Of a stretch of 64,000 nucleotides of DNA, positions 1-9,987 are shown one piece after another; position 1 is the first letter of the stretch; the number at the start of each line of letters is the position of its first letter. Location of the stretch: the NCBI GenBank assembly GCA_936440205.1, contig OW387135.1, forward strand, positions 35,442,792-35,506,791, in the 5' to 3' direction. The stretch comes from Lepidonotus clava. Lineage: Eukaryota > Annelida > Polychaeta > Phyllodocida > Polynoidae. Made by a program: the position numbers and the translations under genes. The notes beneath the pieces are model-generated. The model did not search any database, was not told the DNA's origin, and worked only from the letters and a program-made list of their open reading frames with translations.

Positions 1-896
1 AAATCCATGGTTAGTTGGCCCCGTGTCAGGTGTTGTACACCTTTCCTGAACACGCGCGTTTGCTCCACTACCAATTGAAGATACACCATTTCGCCTAGTT
101 TGTCTTCCAGAGCTACAGGTATCATGTTCAGGTACAGTTCCATCCAGTCCACCTTATGTTGGACAAGTTTCATTCTCCGGCGAGTGGTATTATGCGCCTT
201 ATTTAGTGACCTTAAATTATCCAATAGACCTATCACGACGTGGTTAACCCTTTCTACTGCCTCGTCGTGTTTCTCGTTCATCAGCGCCAGGTCTTCGATC
301 ATCTGGTCAGAGGACTCTTGTAACACCTTAATTAGTTCCCTGTTATACTTGACATCAGCTGAAAGCCCCTTGTTCCATGATGTTGGAATAGGAAAGGTCG
401 GCCATCCTGGGTCGTCCAGCATGATGGGGAGTTTCTTCATTCTTTTAATCCTTCCGCCTGAGTCTGATTCTGACCCTTGATTTTGAGGTCGCTGTTGGTT
501 GTTTTTAATTAGCGAGCTTAAGGTTTCATTGAGAATTTCCCTATACCGACCTTTGAGCGCCTGCGATGTTTGATCCATCCAATTCACTAGCGACCTGACG
601 TGGTAACATGCTCGGTCGAGAGCGTCTCCTCCCTTTAGGTACCGATGACAGACCTGGCCAAAGGTAGCCTTGATGAAGGAGCGCCTTTGGGGAATAGTGA
701 TCAGGAAACCTTGTCGGACGTGAGTAATATCTGCGGTGGACATTAATTTCCCTGGTTTCAGTACCACCCCATATTGTTCCAAGGCTATAACTTCAGCATT
801 AGGGGCTAGCCCTTCACGTGGGCTGGAGTCATTCCGCAACCCCTTAATGCCTCCTATCATGGCGAAAACGAACAGCACCGACCACTTCATTGTCAT
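1..896 (-). CDS. Envelope-like ORF, 5' part (continues beyond window)
   Basis: An open frame of about 298 codons from the ATG at 896, continuing off the left edge. It starts with a short hydrophobic signal-peptide-like segment (around WSVLFVFAMIGG). Two cysteines follow, then NxT glycosylation sequons, a basic cluster (RIKRMKK) that could be a protease cleavage site, and a long heptad-rich helical region. Together with its position after pol, this fits an envelope glycoprotein of an errantivirus-like element. No fusion-protein family can be named from the visible part, and the transmembrane anchor would lie outside the window. Env proteins in this group are often made from a spliced RNA. Confidence 0.55.
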   Translation of the reverse strand, partial: MTMKWSVLFVFAMIGGIKGLRNDSSPREGLAPNAEVIALEQYGVVLKPGKLMSTADITHVRQGFLITIPQRRSFIKATFGQVCHRYLKGGDALDRACYHVRSLVNWMDQTSQALKGRYREILNETLSSLIKNNQQRPQNQGSESDSGGRIKRMKKLPIMLDDPGWPTFPIPTSWNKGLSADVKYNRELIKVLQESSDQMIEDLALMNEKHDEAVERVNHVVIGLLDNLRSLNKAHNTTRRRMKLVQHKVDWMELYLNMIPVALEDKLGEMVYLQLVVEQTRVFRKGVQHLTRGQLTMD

Positions 897-1034
897 TGGT
901 TTTAGCGCTAGTTAGTGAGAGTCAAGTTTATAGTTTAACTAAAACATGTTCACAACAAAGTAACCTTCATTCTTCTGCGCACCACTATCATCCATGCGCC
1001 AAAGTATGCCCTCCTCTCGGGCCCCCTGGTCCAC

Positions 1035-1604
1035 TTAGTTTGGGACATGCTCATAGAGATTTTGCCCATTGTCATTCACCACTCGCCTGATGATTCCGCT
1101 CTCGTCCTTGGTGACCGTGATCCTCAGGCCTCTCATACGTTCGCAGGACGAGGGGCGCATTGCTCTGAGGGGTCTTGGCCTAGTAGGTTCCAGTCCGAAA
1201 CGGCCCCCGTTGGATCGTACGACGGTTGGCTCGAGGGGTACGGGTTCGGCACCTGCGGTGGGTTTGTCGTTGGGAGTGGGCTCGGCCACAGTGGGCCCCC
1301 CGGCTGGCTGGTTGGCGTCCACTGCTGCTGGTTCCATAGCAGTGGTGAGGGATTGGCGCTGCAGCTCGTTGTCAAGCTGCTCAAGTCCAAACAAGCGGGG
1401 TCCGCAGGCTGCAAGTGGTGGAGGAGGGGAGCTCCCGCTGGCCCGTTCCCCACCGGTGGGGTTGGCGCGTGTTGAACGGGTGCTATCTCCACTTTTAGTC
1501 CTGGAGCGGCGACGGTTAGCTGTTCCCCTCCCGATCGCCTTTCCAGAGTGGGCAGAGGTCGGCCGCCTCGTGTTGTTTGTTGTCTGGTACCTTCCCTGAC
1601 GCAT
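1035..1604 (-). CDS. Second overlapping ORF in the accessory region (uncertain)
   Basis: A 189-codon frame overlapping the larger accessory ORF. It begins arginine-rich and ends 139 bases before the ATG of the envelope-like ORF. It has no recognised domain. High local GC content favours chance open frames here, so this may be a shadow. It is listed because it fills the space up to the envelope-like ORF, and dual coding is common in viral accessory regions. Confidence 0.25.
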   Translation of the reverse strand: MRQGRYQTTNNTRRPTSAHSGKAIGRGTANRRRSRTKSGDSTRSTRANPTGGERASGSSPPPPLAACGPRLFGLEQLDNELQRQSLTTAMEPAAVDANQPAGGPTVAEPTPNDKPTAGAEPVPLEPTVVRSNGGRFGLEPTRPRPLRAMRPSSCERMRGLRITVTKDESGIIRRVVNDNGQNLYEHVPN

Positions 1605-2104
1605 TTAGAGTTTTGTGTGGTCCTTTGAATGAAAGGAGCTACCTGAGTTTTAATCTCAGCTAACTGTTTGTTCGATTTTGGCACATCCAGTCCCACTGTC
1701 CTTCTAATTTCGTCAACAGTCTCAAATAGTTGGAACAGTGGTTGCGTAAGGTCCCAGAACCAGCCGGCCTGGATCTGCACCGGTCGGTTGGCCGCTTCCC
1801 CCTTCTGAACCGGCTTGGCCAACGCCGTTAGCCTTGGCTCGGGCTCCGAGTCACTCACCTCAGATAAATTGTAAAAGTCTTTATCTGCTGTCTTCTTTTT
1901 GGCTGGAACCGATTTAGCGGACCTCTTGGCTCCGCCTGCGGTCGTTCTGGTGGGCCGCCGGGCTGGTGTCCTTGGTTTCTTCCGGGCAATCCCGGCGTCG
2001 GTTGAGTCCGGACGGACACCGCCCCGGCCCGGCCAACTCCACCGCCTAAGGGTCTGAGCCGGTCGTTTCTTAGTACTCTCCTTCTCGACTGCCTTTTCTT
2101 TCAT
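1133..2104 (-). CDS. Accessory ORF between pol and the envelope-like ORF
   Basis: A 323-codon open frame downstream of pol. The N-terminal third is rich in lysine and arginine with several nuclear-localisation-like clusters. An acidic serine patch follows, and the rest is proline/glutamine-rich. I recognise no known domain. Its position recalls accessory genes of complex retroviruses, but there is no sequence match to support such a role. Part of it overlaps a second ORF (1035-1604) in another frame, so which frame is used is uncertain. Confidence 0.5.
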   Translation of the reverse strand: MKEKAVEKESTKKRPAQTLRRWSWPGRGGVRPDSTDAGIARKKPRTPARRPTRTTAGGAKRSAKSVPAKKKTADKDFYNLSEVSDSEPEPRLTALAKPVQKGEAANRPVQIQAGWFWDLTQPLFQLFETVDEIRRTVGLDVPKSNKQLAEIKTQVAPFIQRTTQNSKCVREGTRQQTTRGGRPLPTLERRSGGEQLTVAAPGLKVEIAPVQHAPTPPVGNGPAGAPLLHHLQPADPACLDLSSLTTSCSANPSPLLWNQQQWTPTSQPGGPLWPSPLPTTNPPQVPNPYPSSQPSYDPTGAVSDWNLLGQDPSEQCAPRPANV

Positions 2105-2153
2105 TTGGTAAAATCCTAAAAGAATGGCCCAACGAACATTCCCTTGGTAGGTA

Positions 2154-2167
2154 GCGCCCTCTGGTGG
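2154..2167 (-). promoter_or_regulatory. Exact CTCF core consensus inside the Gypsy-like element
   Basis: The minus strand reads CCACCAGAGGGCGC, which matches all 14 positions of the animal CTCF core CCASYAGRKGGCRS. It lies in the non-coding stretch between pol and the accessory ORF. Occupancy is not shown by sequence alone. Confidence 0.5.
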
Positions 2168-2763
2168 GGGCGGCTAATCCGTTTCCTTCTCAGGGGGACG
2201 ATGATCCTTCCCTCCGTGTCCGCAGGGAAAGTAGTGGTTCCCTTTGGATTGCTATGTGGCCGGAGGGCTAGGCAGTTCCCCATGAGTCGGAGGATCAGTG
2301 TCCCAGCTAAGTTCTCTTTCCGCTCCTTCCAGGAGAAGTCGAAAGTTGAACAATTTCTATCTCCAACTTTCGTTCAGAGATGGAATCAATGTCTATCTCC
2401 GTTTCCTCCCGGGCTGGGTTATGCGTACAATCACCTGCAGCAGAGGTGACCGCCTAGGAGCAGAGTTGCGGACCGACTGGTGGATCGGCGCGGATCCCAC
2501 GAAATTATAACCGATCCGCTTGTCCATGCCGTCTCCATATTTGGAGCTGTATCTTGTTTCAGGTGGGGGGAACGCTTGCATCCGGTCCCAGGAGATGACG
2601 CCAAACCACTGGCATCTCTCTTGGTGTGCGCACCCTCCCTTTCTGCCACGCCCCTGGGCGCGGCGAGGTGGCCGTGAGGTAGGCCACCTGTTCCATTAGC
2701 GTTGATGCTAACGGTGCCGCTCCGCCGAACCTTTATTTTCACAGGGCGGCAAGATTTCCTGTA
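2168..2763 (-). other. Non-coding stretch of the Gypsy-like element between pol and accessory ORF
   Basis: About 600 bases, GC-rich, with only short frames (the longest about 100 codons on the minus strand, without a recognisable domain). It could hold splice signals for downstream subgenomic RNAs, but I cannot point to a convincing pair. Confidence 0.4.
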
Positions 2764-5700
2764 TTAATCATCCATGTCGTCGCTTTCCCCGCCGTTGAAC
2801 AGAGCGGCGTAGTTAGGCCGACGGTTCCGACGCAGGTTATAGCCACCTTTCGTCGGGACATGGTCCTCTTCTGTTTTTTCTGGGCTCTGTTCCGATGTAT
2901 CCGAGATCGGTACATCACCGCAGGGCAGTTTTATGGGCTTGTTGTTGCCTGGAGGGGATCTCCCTTCCAACGGCTGGCTTTTGCCCCTTCGTTTAGCTCG
3001 TTTGCGTTTCCTCTGTCCATTAGCGCCAGCTGTTCCCCGTTCACAGGCGGCTTTATTAGGAACAAAGGATAAGTTTGGTGACAGCGCGGTGTCCGCACTG
3101 GCGCCCTGACCATCAGTGATTTGCCCATCCGTTTCTGCTAAATCAGTGGGACTTGGACCAGGTTTTTGTGTAGGTACCTTCCTGGCCATAGGAATTGCAT
3201 CATGCTCACGGGGACCGGTCGTTCCCGTTGAGTTTTCAGTCTCAGCACCCCTTATTTCGCCATCTTCCTCAGCGATTTCACCCGTCGGAGTGTGATGCAA
3301 TTCAGGGTTTCGGTCAGGATCTGCCCCTTTTGAGTTAGTGATTTTCGCTTCTCTCACCATTTTGGGAATGTTATGAGGGACGGCGGGAGACCAAGGCCCA
3401 TGTGCAGGTTTGAGTTTCGAAATGTTTACTAGATGTGGTACCTGTTTCCCAGTTTTTAAAGACACTAGTCTAACAAGGTGGTCCCCTTTTGTTTCAATTA
3501 CCCTGAATGGCCCAGTATACCTGTTTGAGAACTTAGACGCTTTATTCTCGCTAGCTAAAGGGTCGTACATGTATACCATATCACCCTCATACATTTGAGT
3601 AGGCCGTGCCCGTTCATCGATTCGCAACCTCAGATCTTTTTCATAGTTTTGAACTACCCTTTCTGCCATATTCCTAAACATAGCAATATTATCCTTGGTT
3701 TGCATGAAGAACTCACAGTCGTTCAGCGTTTCAGGAATTGTTCCCTGCTCAGGCATTCCCATGCTAATTGGATCTCTGCCAAACAGCAAGGTATGCGGGC
3801 TGTATCCCGACCGTACACTGATCGTGGATCTAACTGTCCATAATGCAATGGGAAGTAGATCGATCCAGTTACAGTGGTCGTCAGGGATATAATAAGCAAT
3901 CAGGTTTTCAATGGTTTTATGTAGTCTTTCTACCCGAGCGTTGCCAGTCGGCATTCGCCCGGTAGTGAACGTTTGTTTGCACGCTGGTCGGGTAGTAATC
4001 TCCCGGAATAGTCCTGATAGGAAGGCCGTCCCCCGGTCCGTGTGCAGACGGTTTACCCGCCCATACCGACACACTATCCCGGTTAGGAAGCAGTTGGCCG
4101 CGGTTTGCGCGGTGGAGTCTTTAGTGGTGAAAGCCTCCGGCCAACCTGTTAGTAGGTCTATGAAGGTCATGATATATTTTGACCCATCCCTAGCCCTCTT
4201 TAGTGGTCCAATAAAATCACACTGTACCACCTCAAAGGGTCGAGTCGGCCTCTCCCAAGACTTAGCTAAGGCCTTGAAATGTGGGGCCCGTCTCCTTAGA
4301 GAGCAGGTTTCACAGGCCTTCACATAGTCTGCTATGTCGGCGTTCATGTTTCGCCAGTAGAATCTGTCAGAGATTTTGGTAGTGAGATTACTGATACCCA
4401 CATGTCCCCCAGCTAAGATATCATTATGTAACAGCCTCAGGACTTTGGGAATTAACTTTCCTGGAACTATCATTCGTGGTTTCAGCCTTACCAGTTGGTC
4501 TTGGTGTTTGTTATACCTTTTGACGTTGAACCTACAAAGCACTCCTGGTGCCACCATTCCCACAAAGTCGGCTTGATCCATTATTCGCCTGGCCTCGAGG
4601 GGATCTGGTGGCAGGTCTCCGTCTTGTAGATAGTCAATTAGTTGTGCGCACTCCGCATCTTGGAGTTGCGCGTTTATCACCGTAGCCACGGAAAGCTCCT
4701 CATCCTGAATTTCAGCCTCGAACAATTCACATCCCACGGCGGGTTCATATTCCTCACCCGGGACATGTTCGTGGTGAACTCTGGACAGGTAGTCCGGTAG
4801 AAAATGAGTTGCTCCCGGCTCATAGGTAATTTCAAAATCAAAGTCTGACAGCGCCAAAGCCCACCGTCTCAGCCGAGCTGACGGGGCCTTGTAGGCACTC
4901 TGTAACAGGGGAATCAACGGTTTGTGATCAGTTACTATAGTAATCTTAGCCCCCTGTAACATATCCTCATAGTTCTTAATACTTTTAATCACTGCCAGAG
5001 CCTCCTTTTCTGTTACCGAATAGTTTAATTCGGCGTCACGGAGGGTACATCCCCAGAAAGCAACCGGACGGTAGATTTCATCTAGTTTATGACAAACCGC
5101 TGCACCGCACGCGGCGTCTGATGCATCAGTTAGCAGATAGAAATGCCCTCCTATATCTGGATGAATTAGTAAGGGCGGCGAGGTGAGCAGTTTCTTTAAC
5201 TGTTGAAACGCTTCCTCGCAGGCCTCTGTCCACTCAAAATAGACTTCTTTCTTTAACAGCCGGTTTAAAGGCTTTGCTAGATCAGCGAAATTAGGGACAA
5301 ACGGTCGGTAGTAGTTACATAATCCTAGAAAGGATTTGATAGTTTTCACATTGTGTGGACGGTTAAAGGCTGTAATCTTTTCTGTGGTTACCTTTTGTGT
5401 AGCCACTCCTTCCGCGTTTACTACGTGGCCGAGGAAATTGATTTCACTGCGGCACCACTCACACTTAGACGGTTTTAGCTTGAGGTTGGCTCTCGCTAAA
5501 GCTTGGAGAACCACCTCAACACTTGCCAGGTGTTCTTCAAATGTAGTGTCGTAGACGATTACGTCGTCTAAATATGCTAAGCATGTTCTAGGAATCAATC
5601 CCTTTAGCGCAATGGCCATCACCTTGGTAAACTGCCAAGGCGCGCCAACCAAGCCGAACGGTACACGCTTATACTGATATACACCCATTGGGGTTTCAAA

Positions 5701-7305
5701 GGCAGTATATTTTCTACTGTCTTCTTCGATTACACACTGATGATAGCCGCTCAACAGATCTAAAGCTGTCCACATAGTGGGTTTCTTGTAAGCCATATAT
5801 AAGAAAAGTGATCGCGCTGTAGGCATTGGGAATTTATCTTTGAAAGTGACCTGATTAAGCATGCGAAAGTCTGTACAGAGCCTAGGTTTGCCGTCTTTCT
5901 TCTGCACTACCACCAGCGGACTTCGCCAAGCCGATTCGCTGGGCTCTATGACACCTATATCTATGAGTTGCCTAACCTGTTCATCGATGATGTCCATTTT
6001 CTGTGGAGAGTATCGGTACGGTCTAGAACTTATTACTCCCTGCGACTCATCCACAATGATTCTCATCGGCGCTATTTCACAGTGACCTAACTCTTCCATT
6101 GAGAACGCTAGTGCATTCCTGTTGTTATTAAGCATTTGTCTAAACCTTACCTGTTGTTCTTCGTTTAAGCACGACTCGGTTAGATCTATTTTACTCACAT
6201 TTTCATCCATTTTACCTCGGGATTTCTCCTCCGAGGTTTGGCTTTCCATTTGCACTGCGTCTTTCATTACTTCTACAGAAATCCTACAGATGGACATTGG
6301 GGTCTCTGTTTTAGTTAGATAACACAAGTCTAGGAACTCTTCTATCTGATCTTGGTTTACCTCAGGCACTGCGCATTCTTCTGCAAAAGCTAACACTTCC
6401 TGTGGAGTGATTTCTTGCATTTCATCTAGCGGATTCATGACTTTGATCCACCACTGACTTCCCACCGTATTCACGCACCCCTCCACTAGGACCGGGGCAG
6501 TGACTGCTGGTGCGCAGTAAGCTACTGGTGAGTCTAATCCCAGCGGCTCTCGGGTGGTAACCGGTATGATGCATTCATTTCCCGGTGGAATTTTCACTGT
6601 TTCTTTGCTGACTATAGGGTTTCCACAAAACACTTCTATCTTTGCGCCTGGTAGAGATAAATCTGATCGAAGCACTGTTAATAAGTTTCTACCGATTACT
6701 ATTAGGTGGCATAGATCGTCCACTATGTTGAAATCATAGCAGACCACCGATCCCTGGATTGAAAACTTACATCTAATTTGTTCTAGTATTACTTGAGACG
6801 AGTTGTCTGCCAAACTGATGTTTCCCTTCGATACCTTCCATTCATCTAAAATGCATTGTTTAGGGATCTGCTGTTTACAATGGGTGGACATGAAGCAATC
6901 ACTCGCTCCTGTGTCTACTAAAGATCTAACCTCCTTCTGATCATTAAATCTTAACGTTAAGAAAAATGCTTCGTCTCCTATCTCTCTCCTAGCCGGTCCG
7001 TCCACTGCGCCTAATTCCATGTTGTTGGTGAATGATACAAAACTTACTTTCATCGAAAGGCAACCTGGGTCTCTCCACTTTCTGCTGAGTTGGCGGATTC
7101 TTTCCTTTGTCTGCCTCTCTGTTCGGGGCGGTATTGGATTTAGCCTTCTGATCTGAATTTCTTTCACCTTTCTGATTTTCATACCTATCTTTTCTCTCAT
7201 AACCTTGCTGTTTATAGCCACCACTATTCTGGGGAGCCCCGCTTTGCCCTGGTTTTGGTTTCTGGAACCATGGAGCGGCCTCCAGTCGGGCCAGCACCAC
7301 TCCAA
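2764..7305 (-). CDS. pol: Pol polyprotein (PR-RT-RNase H-IN) of the Gypsy-like element
   Basis: A long open frame of about 1500 codons. It shows an aspartic protease with DTGA (about 6905-6916), a reverse transcriptase with the YLDD catalytic box (about 5562-5573), an RNase H beginning at the LLTDAS motif (about 5130), an integrase with an H-H-C-C zinc finger (about 4310-4430) and the catalytic core starting near VQCDFIGP (about 4240). A long basic hydrophilic tail (about 2770-3400) ends it. This order is that of Gypsy/Metaviridae. The upper end overlaps Gag in another frame, so the true translated start is set by frameshifting, not by an ATG. Confidence 0.93.
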   Translation of the reverse strand: MEWCWPDWRPLHGSRNQNQGKAGLPRIVVAINSKVMREKIGMKIRKVKEIQIRRLNPIPPRTERQTKERIRQLSRKWRDPGCLSMKVSFVSFTNNMELGAVDGPARREIGDEAFFLTLRFNDQKEVRSLVDTGASDCFMSTHCKQQIPKQCILDEWKVSKGNISLADNSSQVILEQIRCKFSIQGSVVCYDFNIVDDLCHLIVIGRNLLTVLRSDLSLPGAKIEVFCGNPIVSKETVKIPPGNECIIPVTTREPLGLDSPVAYCAPAVTAPVLVEGCVNTVGSQWWIKVMNPLDEMQEITPQEVLAFAEECAVPEVNQDQIEEFLDLCYLTKTETPMSICRISVEVMKDAVQMESQTSEEKSRGKMDENVSKIDLTESCLNEEQQVRFRQMLNNNRNALAFSMEELGHCEIAPMRIIVDESQGVISSRPYRYSPQKMDIIDEQVRQLIDIGVIEPSESAWRSPLVVVQKKDGKPRLCTDFRMLNQVTFKDKFPMPTARSLFLYMAYKKPTMWTALDLLSGYHQCVIEEDSRKYTAFETPMGVYQYKRVPFGLVGAPWQFTKVMAIALKGLIPRTCLAYLDDVIVYDTTFEEHLASVEVVLQALARANLKLKPSKCEWCRSEINFLGHVVNAEGVATQKVTTEKITAFNRPHNVKTIKSFLGLCNYYRPFVPNFADLAKPLNRLLKKEVYFEWTEACEEAFQQLKKLLTSPPLLIHPDIGGHFYLLTDASDAACGAAVCHKLDEIYRPVAFWGCTLRDAELNYSVTEKEALAVIKSIKNYEDMLQGAKITIVTDHKPLIPLLQSAYKAPSARLRRWALALSDFDFEITYEPGATHFLPDYLSRVHHEHVPGEEYEPAVGCELFEAEIQDEELSVATVINAQLQDAECAQLIDYLQDGDLPPDPLEARRIMDQADFVGMVAPGVLCRFNVKRYNKHQDQLVRLKPRMIVPGKLIPKVLRLLHNDILAGGHVGISNLTTKISDRFYWRNMNADIADYVKACETCSLRRRAPHFKALAKSWERPTRPFEVVQCDFIGPLKRARDGSKYIMTFIDLLTGWPEAFTTKDSTAQTAANCFLTGIVCRYGRVNRLHTDRGTAFLSGLFREITTRPACKQTFTTGRMPTGNARVERLHKTIENLIAYYIPDDHCNWIDLLPIALWTVRSTISVRSGYSPHTLLFGRDPISMGMPEQGTIPETLNDCEFFMQTKDNIAMFRNMAERVVQNYEKDLRLRIDERARPTQMYEGDMVYMYDPLASENKASKFSNRYTGPFRVIETKGDHLVRLVSLKTGKQVPHLVNISKLKPAHGPWSPAVPHNIPKMVREAKITNSKGADPDRNPELHHTPTGEIAEEDGEIRGAETENSTGTTGPREHDAIPMARKVPTQKPGPSPTDLAETDGQITDGQGASADTALSPNLSFVPNKAACERGTAGANGQRKRKRAKRRGKSQPLEGRSPPGNNKPIKLPCGDVPISDTSEQSPEKTEEDHVPTKGGYNLRRNRRPNYAALFNGGESDDMDD

Positions 7306-9937
7306 ACCGTTCAGAGATGGAATTCAGGGCCGCGGTCTCCTCTGATTCTTGGCTTCCAGCCAGTTCGCTCACTGCATTGGATATTTTAGCTCCCCCTTTG
7401 CCTTTGTCCAACGACTCTAGTCTCGTTGCACAATCCACCGCTTCGGTGAACGACTTAGGGTCCAATATAGCTACTTGCCTGGCCACACCCTGTTTTAATC
7501 CCTCTAAAAACACAGCTAACATCATACTTTCGCTTGCTTCTGCTTTAACCTGTTTTTGTTTCAGGACACCTGCAAATTCGATCACGCTCTGGTCTTTTCC
7601 TTGTTTAAGGCCACAGAACTCTGCGTGTTTCTGCCACTTAGCTCTTCTATCGCCGAAGATCTTTGTCATTTGAGTTTCTAATTTCTCAAATGTATTTTTC
7701 TCGCTTTCAGCTAAGGCTCCTGCCCAGTCATCTGCCCGTCCTTTCAGGCCTAATAGCGCCATATTCAGGAGATGGGCGTCCGACCAATCATAGATAGCTT
7801 TCAGTCGCTTCAGTTCCCTGAAATACTTTTCTATCTGCTCATCCTCCTTCCCACTAAACCATGGTAATCTAATATTTGGTCCCCTTTGATGACCATTGTG
7901 GGACGTTTCCCGCACTGGCGGGGGTACTTGGCCCCATGCCATTCTTAGCTGTGGAAAAAGATCCCAGATATTTGGCTGGTTCGGCGGGTTTGGAGGATTG
8001 TTCTGACCTGGTGGGCCCGGCGGACCTGGCGGTCCCGGTGGGCCGGGCGGTGGAGGATTCGGCGGATTCGGGGGGTTGTTCTGACCTGGCGGTCCCGGTG
8101 GACCGGGCAGTGGATTTGGGGGGTTATTCTGGCCTTGTGGGCCCGGCGGGTTGGGTTGATTCGGAGGGGGATTATTAAGAAGGTTTTGAGGAGGGTTAGG
8201 CCCTTGTGGGTTGGCCTGATTATCCTGGCCTCCCTGAACCTGCTGATTAAGAGGAGGAATAAGTCCTTGAGGGTTGGCCTGATCGTTCTGGCCTCCTTGG
8301 GCCTGTTGATTAAGAGGAGGGTTGGCCTGATTATCTTGGCCTCCTTGGGCCTGTTGACCCTGTTGGTTTCCCCCTCCTCCTTGACCTGCCTGTATAGGGG
8401 CTCCCATTGCCTGCCTTATGAAAGGGTACAACATATTTTGTTGTATGGGCCCAAGGTCTATCCCGCCTCCTGCCGGCGCGCCTCGGCCCGGCTGCTGGAT
8501 TAGGATCTGGCCATTCCCATTGTTTTGTTGAGGTCCCCCAGGGTCCATCCCACGGTTAGGATGCCATGCCCCCAGATCTACACCCCCAGCTCCCCCTTCA
8601 CCGGGTTGCTGGCGTTGATCTCTATCCTCTCTTTCTTCTACTAGATCCATCAAAGGAACGCCTCCTTCCGCCATATTATTTTCGTGGCGGTTTTGTATAT
8701 CGTGGTCGTCCCACTGTTCTTTCACAGGTATTTCTTCTACACTAATTTCGTCCTCACTTTCTGGTTTAGCTTCCTGATCTATACTTGGAATACTTTCGGC
8801 AATAAGTTCGTATGAAGACGAGGTTGATTTATCTCCTCTAGCTAATTTTCTATCAGGACTACCCCCTCTGACATCTGCGGCTGCTTGTTCTGTCTCGCTA
8901 TTTTCTTCCTCGTACTCGTCCTCGTATTCTTCATACGATTCATGAGTTAGAGTGTTGAAATCTTGTGCTTTAAGCGTTACATTTTCTTCACTATCCTGAT
9001 CGCTTAGCCTCTCTAAATCTATGTGCTTTTCGGGGCCTGAGTCTGCCCACTGCTTTAATATTTCGGCTGGATCAAAGGCCCGAGCTTCCGCTCTTTTACC
9101 AGCTTGGTCTAAGTTCTTTTCTACACCGTAAGTTAATCGATAGGGTTGTAAATTGCCTACTTTCTCGCTGTTTCCCTCTGCTTCCCTTCCCGCTCCCTTA
9201 TCCCCTCCTACTGTTTTTCCTTTAGTTACAGTGGGATAAGGAATGGACACCCCCGGGTTGGGGTGAGTCGGTGTTACCAGTGGGTGACTGATAGACTCAA
9301 GTCGTTGGGGTAATGGATAGGTGAGAGAGCTTCCATCAGGTAGGATTACCGGATTTTCGGGGCGTTTTCCCCCTGATGGGCTGGAGTTATCCGCGGTGTT
9401 TTGTCGTTGTTTTAGGTTTCCTGAAGAAAATAGGTTATCTTCATTGGAAACTTCCTGTTCGCTTTCACCTCCCGCTGCGGGTAGTAAACGATAAGGAACA
9501 CCTTGGTTACACCACGGATTGTTCACATCGGATTCACAGGTGGAGCGAGAGCTAGTACCAGTTTCGTGGTCCGTAGGTGGTACGTACCCTGGGTTCCAAT
9601 ATTGCTGATATTCTTTGAGACGGTTCTTCCCTTCAACTCGTCCCGAGTGTGTTAGGGTTTCAAGTCCTTCGTCAAGAACCGGCCTATCTTTGGACCCTAG
9701 GTGCCAGGGAAATGGTTTACCTTTGCCACGGGTTTGGTAATTTTGTGCACCTTCGGGGCAGAGCTGCTTGGGTCTGGCTGCGACCTCCTGTCTCTGTGCT
9801 TCCCCGTCTAAGGGATTACCTACCAGGTGGCGGTTTTCCACATTCCCTGTATATGATGTTGACACATCGTGTCCTGCGGGCCGCAAAGATTGAGGCTTGG
9901 GGTTAGAGGAAGCCTCAAAGTCACCGGTGGCTGACAT
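6989..9937 (-). CDS. gag: Gag polyprotein of the Gypsy-like element
   Basis: About 982 residues from the first ATG at 9937. The N-terminal half is acidic and low in complexity. It is followed by a glutamine/proline/glycine-rich stretch (about 7960-8400) with collagen-like PPG runs and repeated QGGQDNQANP-type units. Next comes a helical capsid-like segment (about 7300-7870) typical of retrotransposon Gag, and then a basic tail. The ORF overlaps the start of pol in another frame, consistent with the programmed frameshifting many Gypsy elements use. It is unusually long for a Gypsy Gag because of the N-terminal and proline/glycine-rich parts. Confidence 0.85.
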   Translation of the reverse strand: MSATGDFEASSNPKPQSLRPAGHDVSTSYTGNVENRHLVGNPLDGEAQRQEVAARPKQLCPEGAQNYQTRGKGKPFPWHLGSKDRPVLDEGLETLTHSGRVEGKNRLKEYQQYWNPGYVPPTDHETGTSSRSTCESDVNNPWCNQGVPYRLLPAAGGESEQEVSNEDNLFSSGNLKQRQNTADNSSPSGGKRPENPVILPDGSSLTYPLPQRLESISHPLVTPTHPNPGVSIPYPTVTKGKTVGGDKGAGREAEGNSEKVGNLQPYRLTYGVEKNLDQAGKRAEARAFDPAEILKQWADSGPEKHIDLERLSDQDSEENVTLKAQDFNTLTHESYEEYEDEYEEENSETEQAAADVRGGSPDRKLARGDKSTSSSYELIAESIPSIDQEAKPESEDEISVEEIPVKEQWDDHDIQNRHENNMAEGGVPLMDLVEEREDRDQRQQPGEGGAGGVDLGAWHPNRGMDPGGPQQNNGNGQILIQQPGRGAPAGGGIDLGPIQQNMLYPFIRQAMGAPIQAGQGGGGNQQGQQAQGGQDNQANPPLNQQAQGGQNDQANPQGLIPPLNQQVQGGQDNQANPQGPNPPQNLLNNPPPNQPNPPGPQGQNNPPNPLPGPPGPPGQNNPPNPPNPPPPGPPGPPGPPGPPGQNNPPNPPNQPNIWDLFPQLRMAWGQVPPPVRETSHNGHQRGPNIRLPWFSGKEDEQIEKYFRELKRLKAIYDWSDAHLLNMALLGLKGRADDWAGALAESEKNTFEKLETQMTKIFGDRRAKWQKHAEFCGLKQGKDQSVIEFAGVLKQKQVKAEASESMMLAVFLEGLKQGVARQVAILDPKSFTEAVDCATRLESLDKGKGGAKISNAVSELAGSQESEETAALNSISERFGVVLARLEAAPWFQKPKPGQSGAPQNSGGYKQQGYERKDRYENQKGERNSDQKAKSNTAPNREADKGKNPPTQQKVERPRLPFDESKFCIIHQQHGIRRSGRTG

Positions 9938-9987
9938 CAAGGATGAGCAAAACGGCACAAGTCATGTTTCGGGTAATCTCCACCAAA

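Noticed and set aside
1047-1599. Plus-strand ORFs over the accessory region
   Set aside because: They are frames opposite the minus-strand retroelement ORFs in GC-rich sequence and have no domain.
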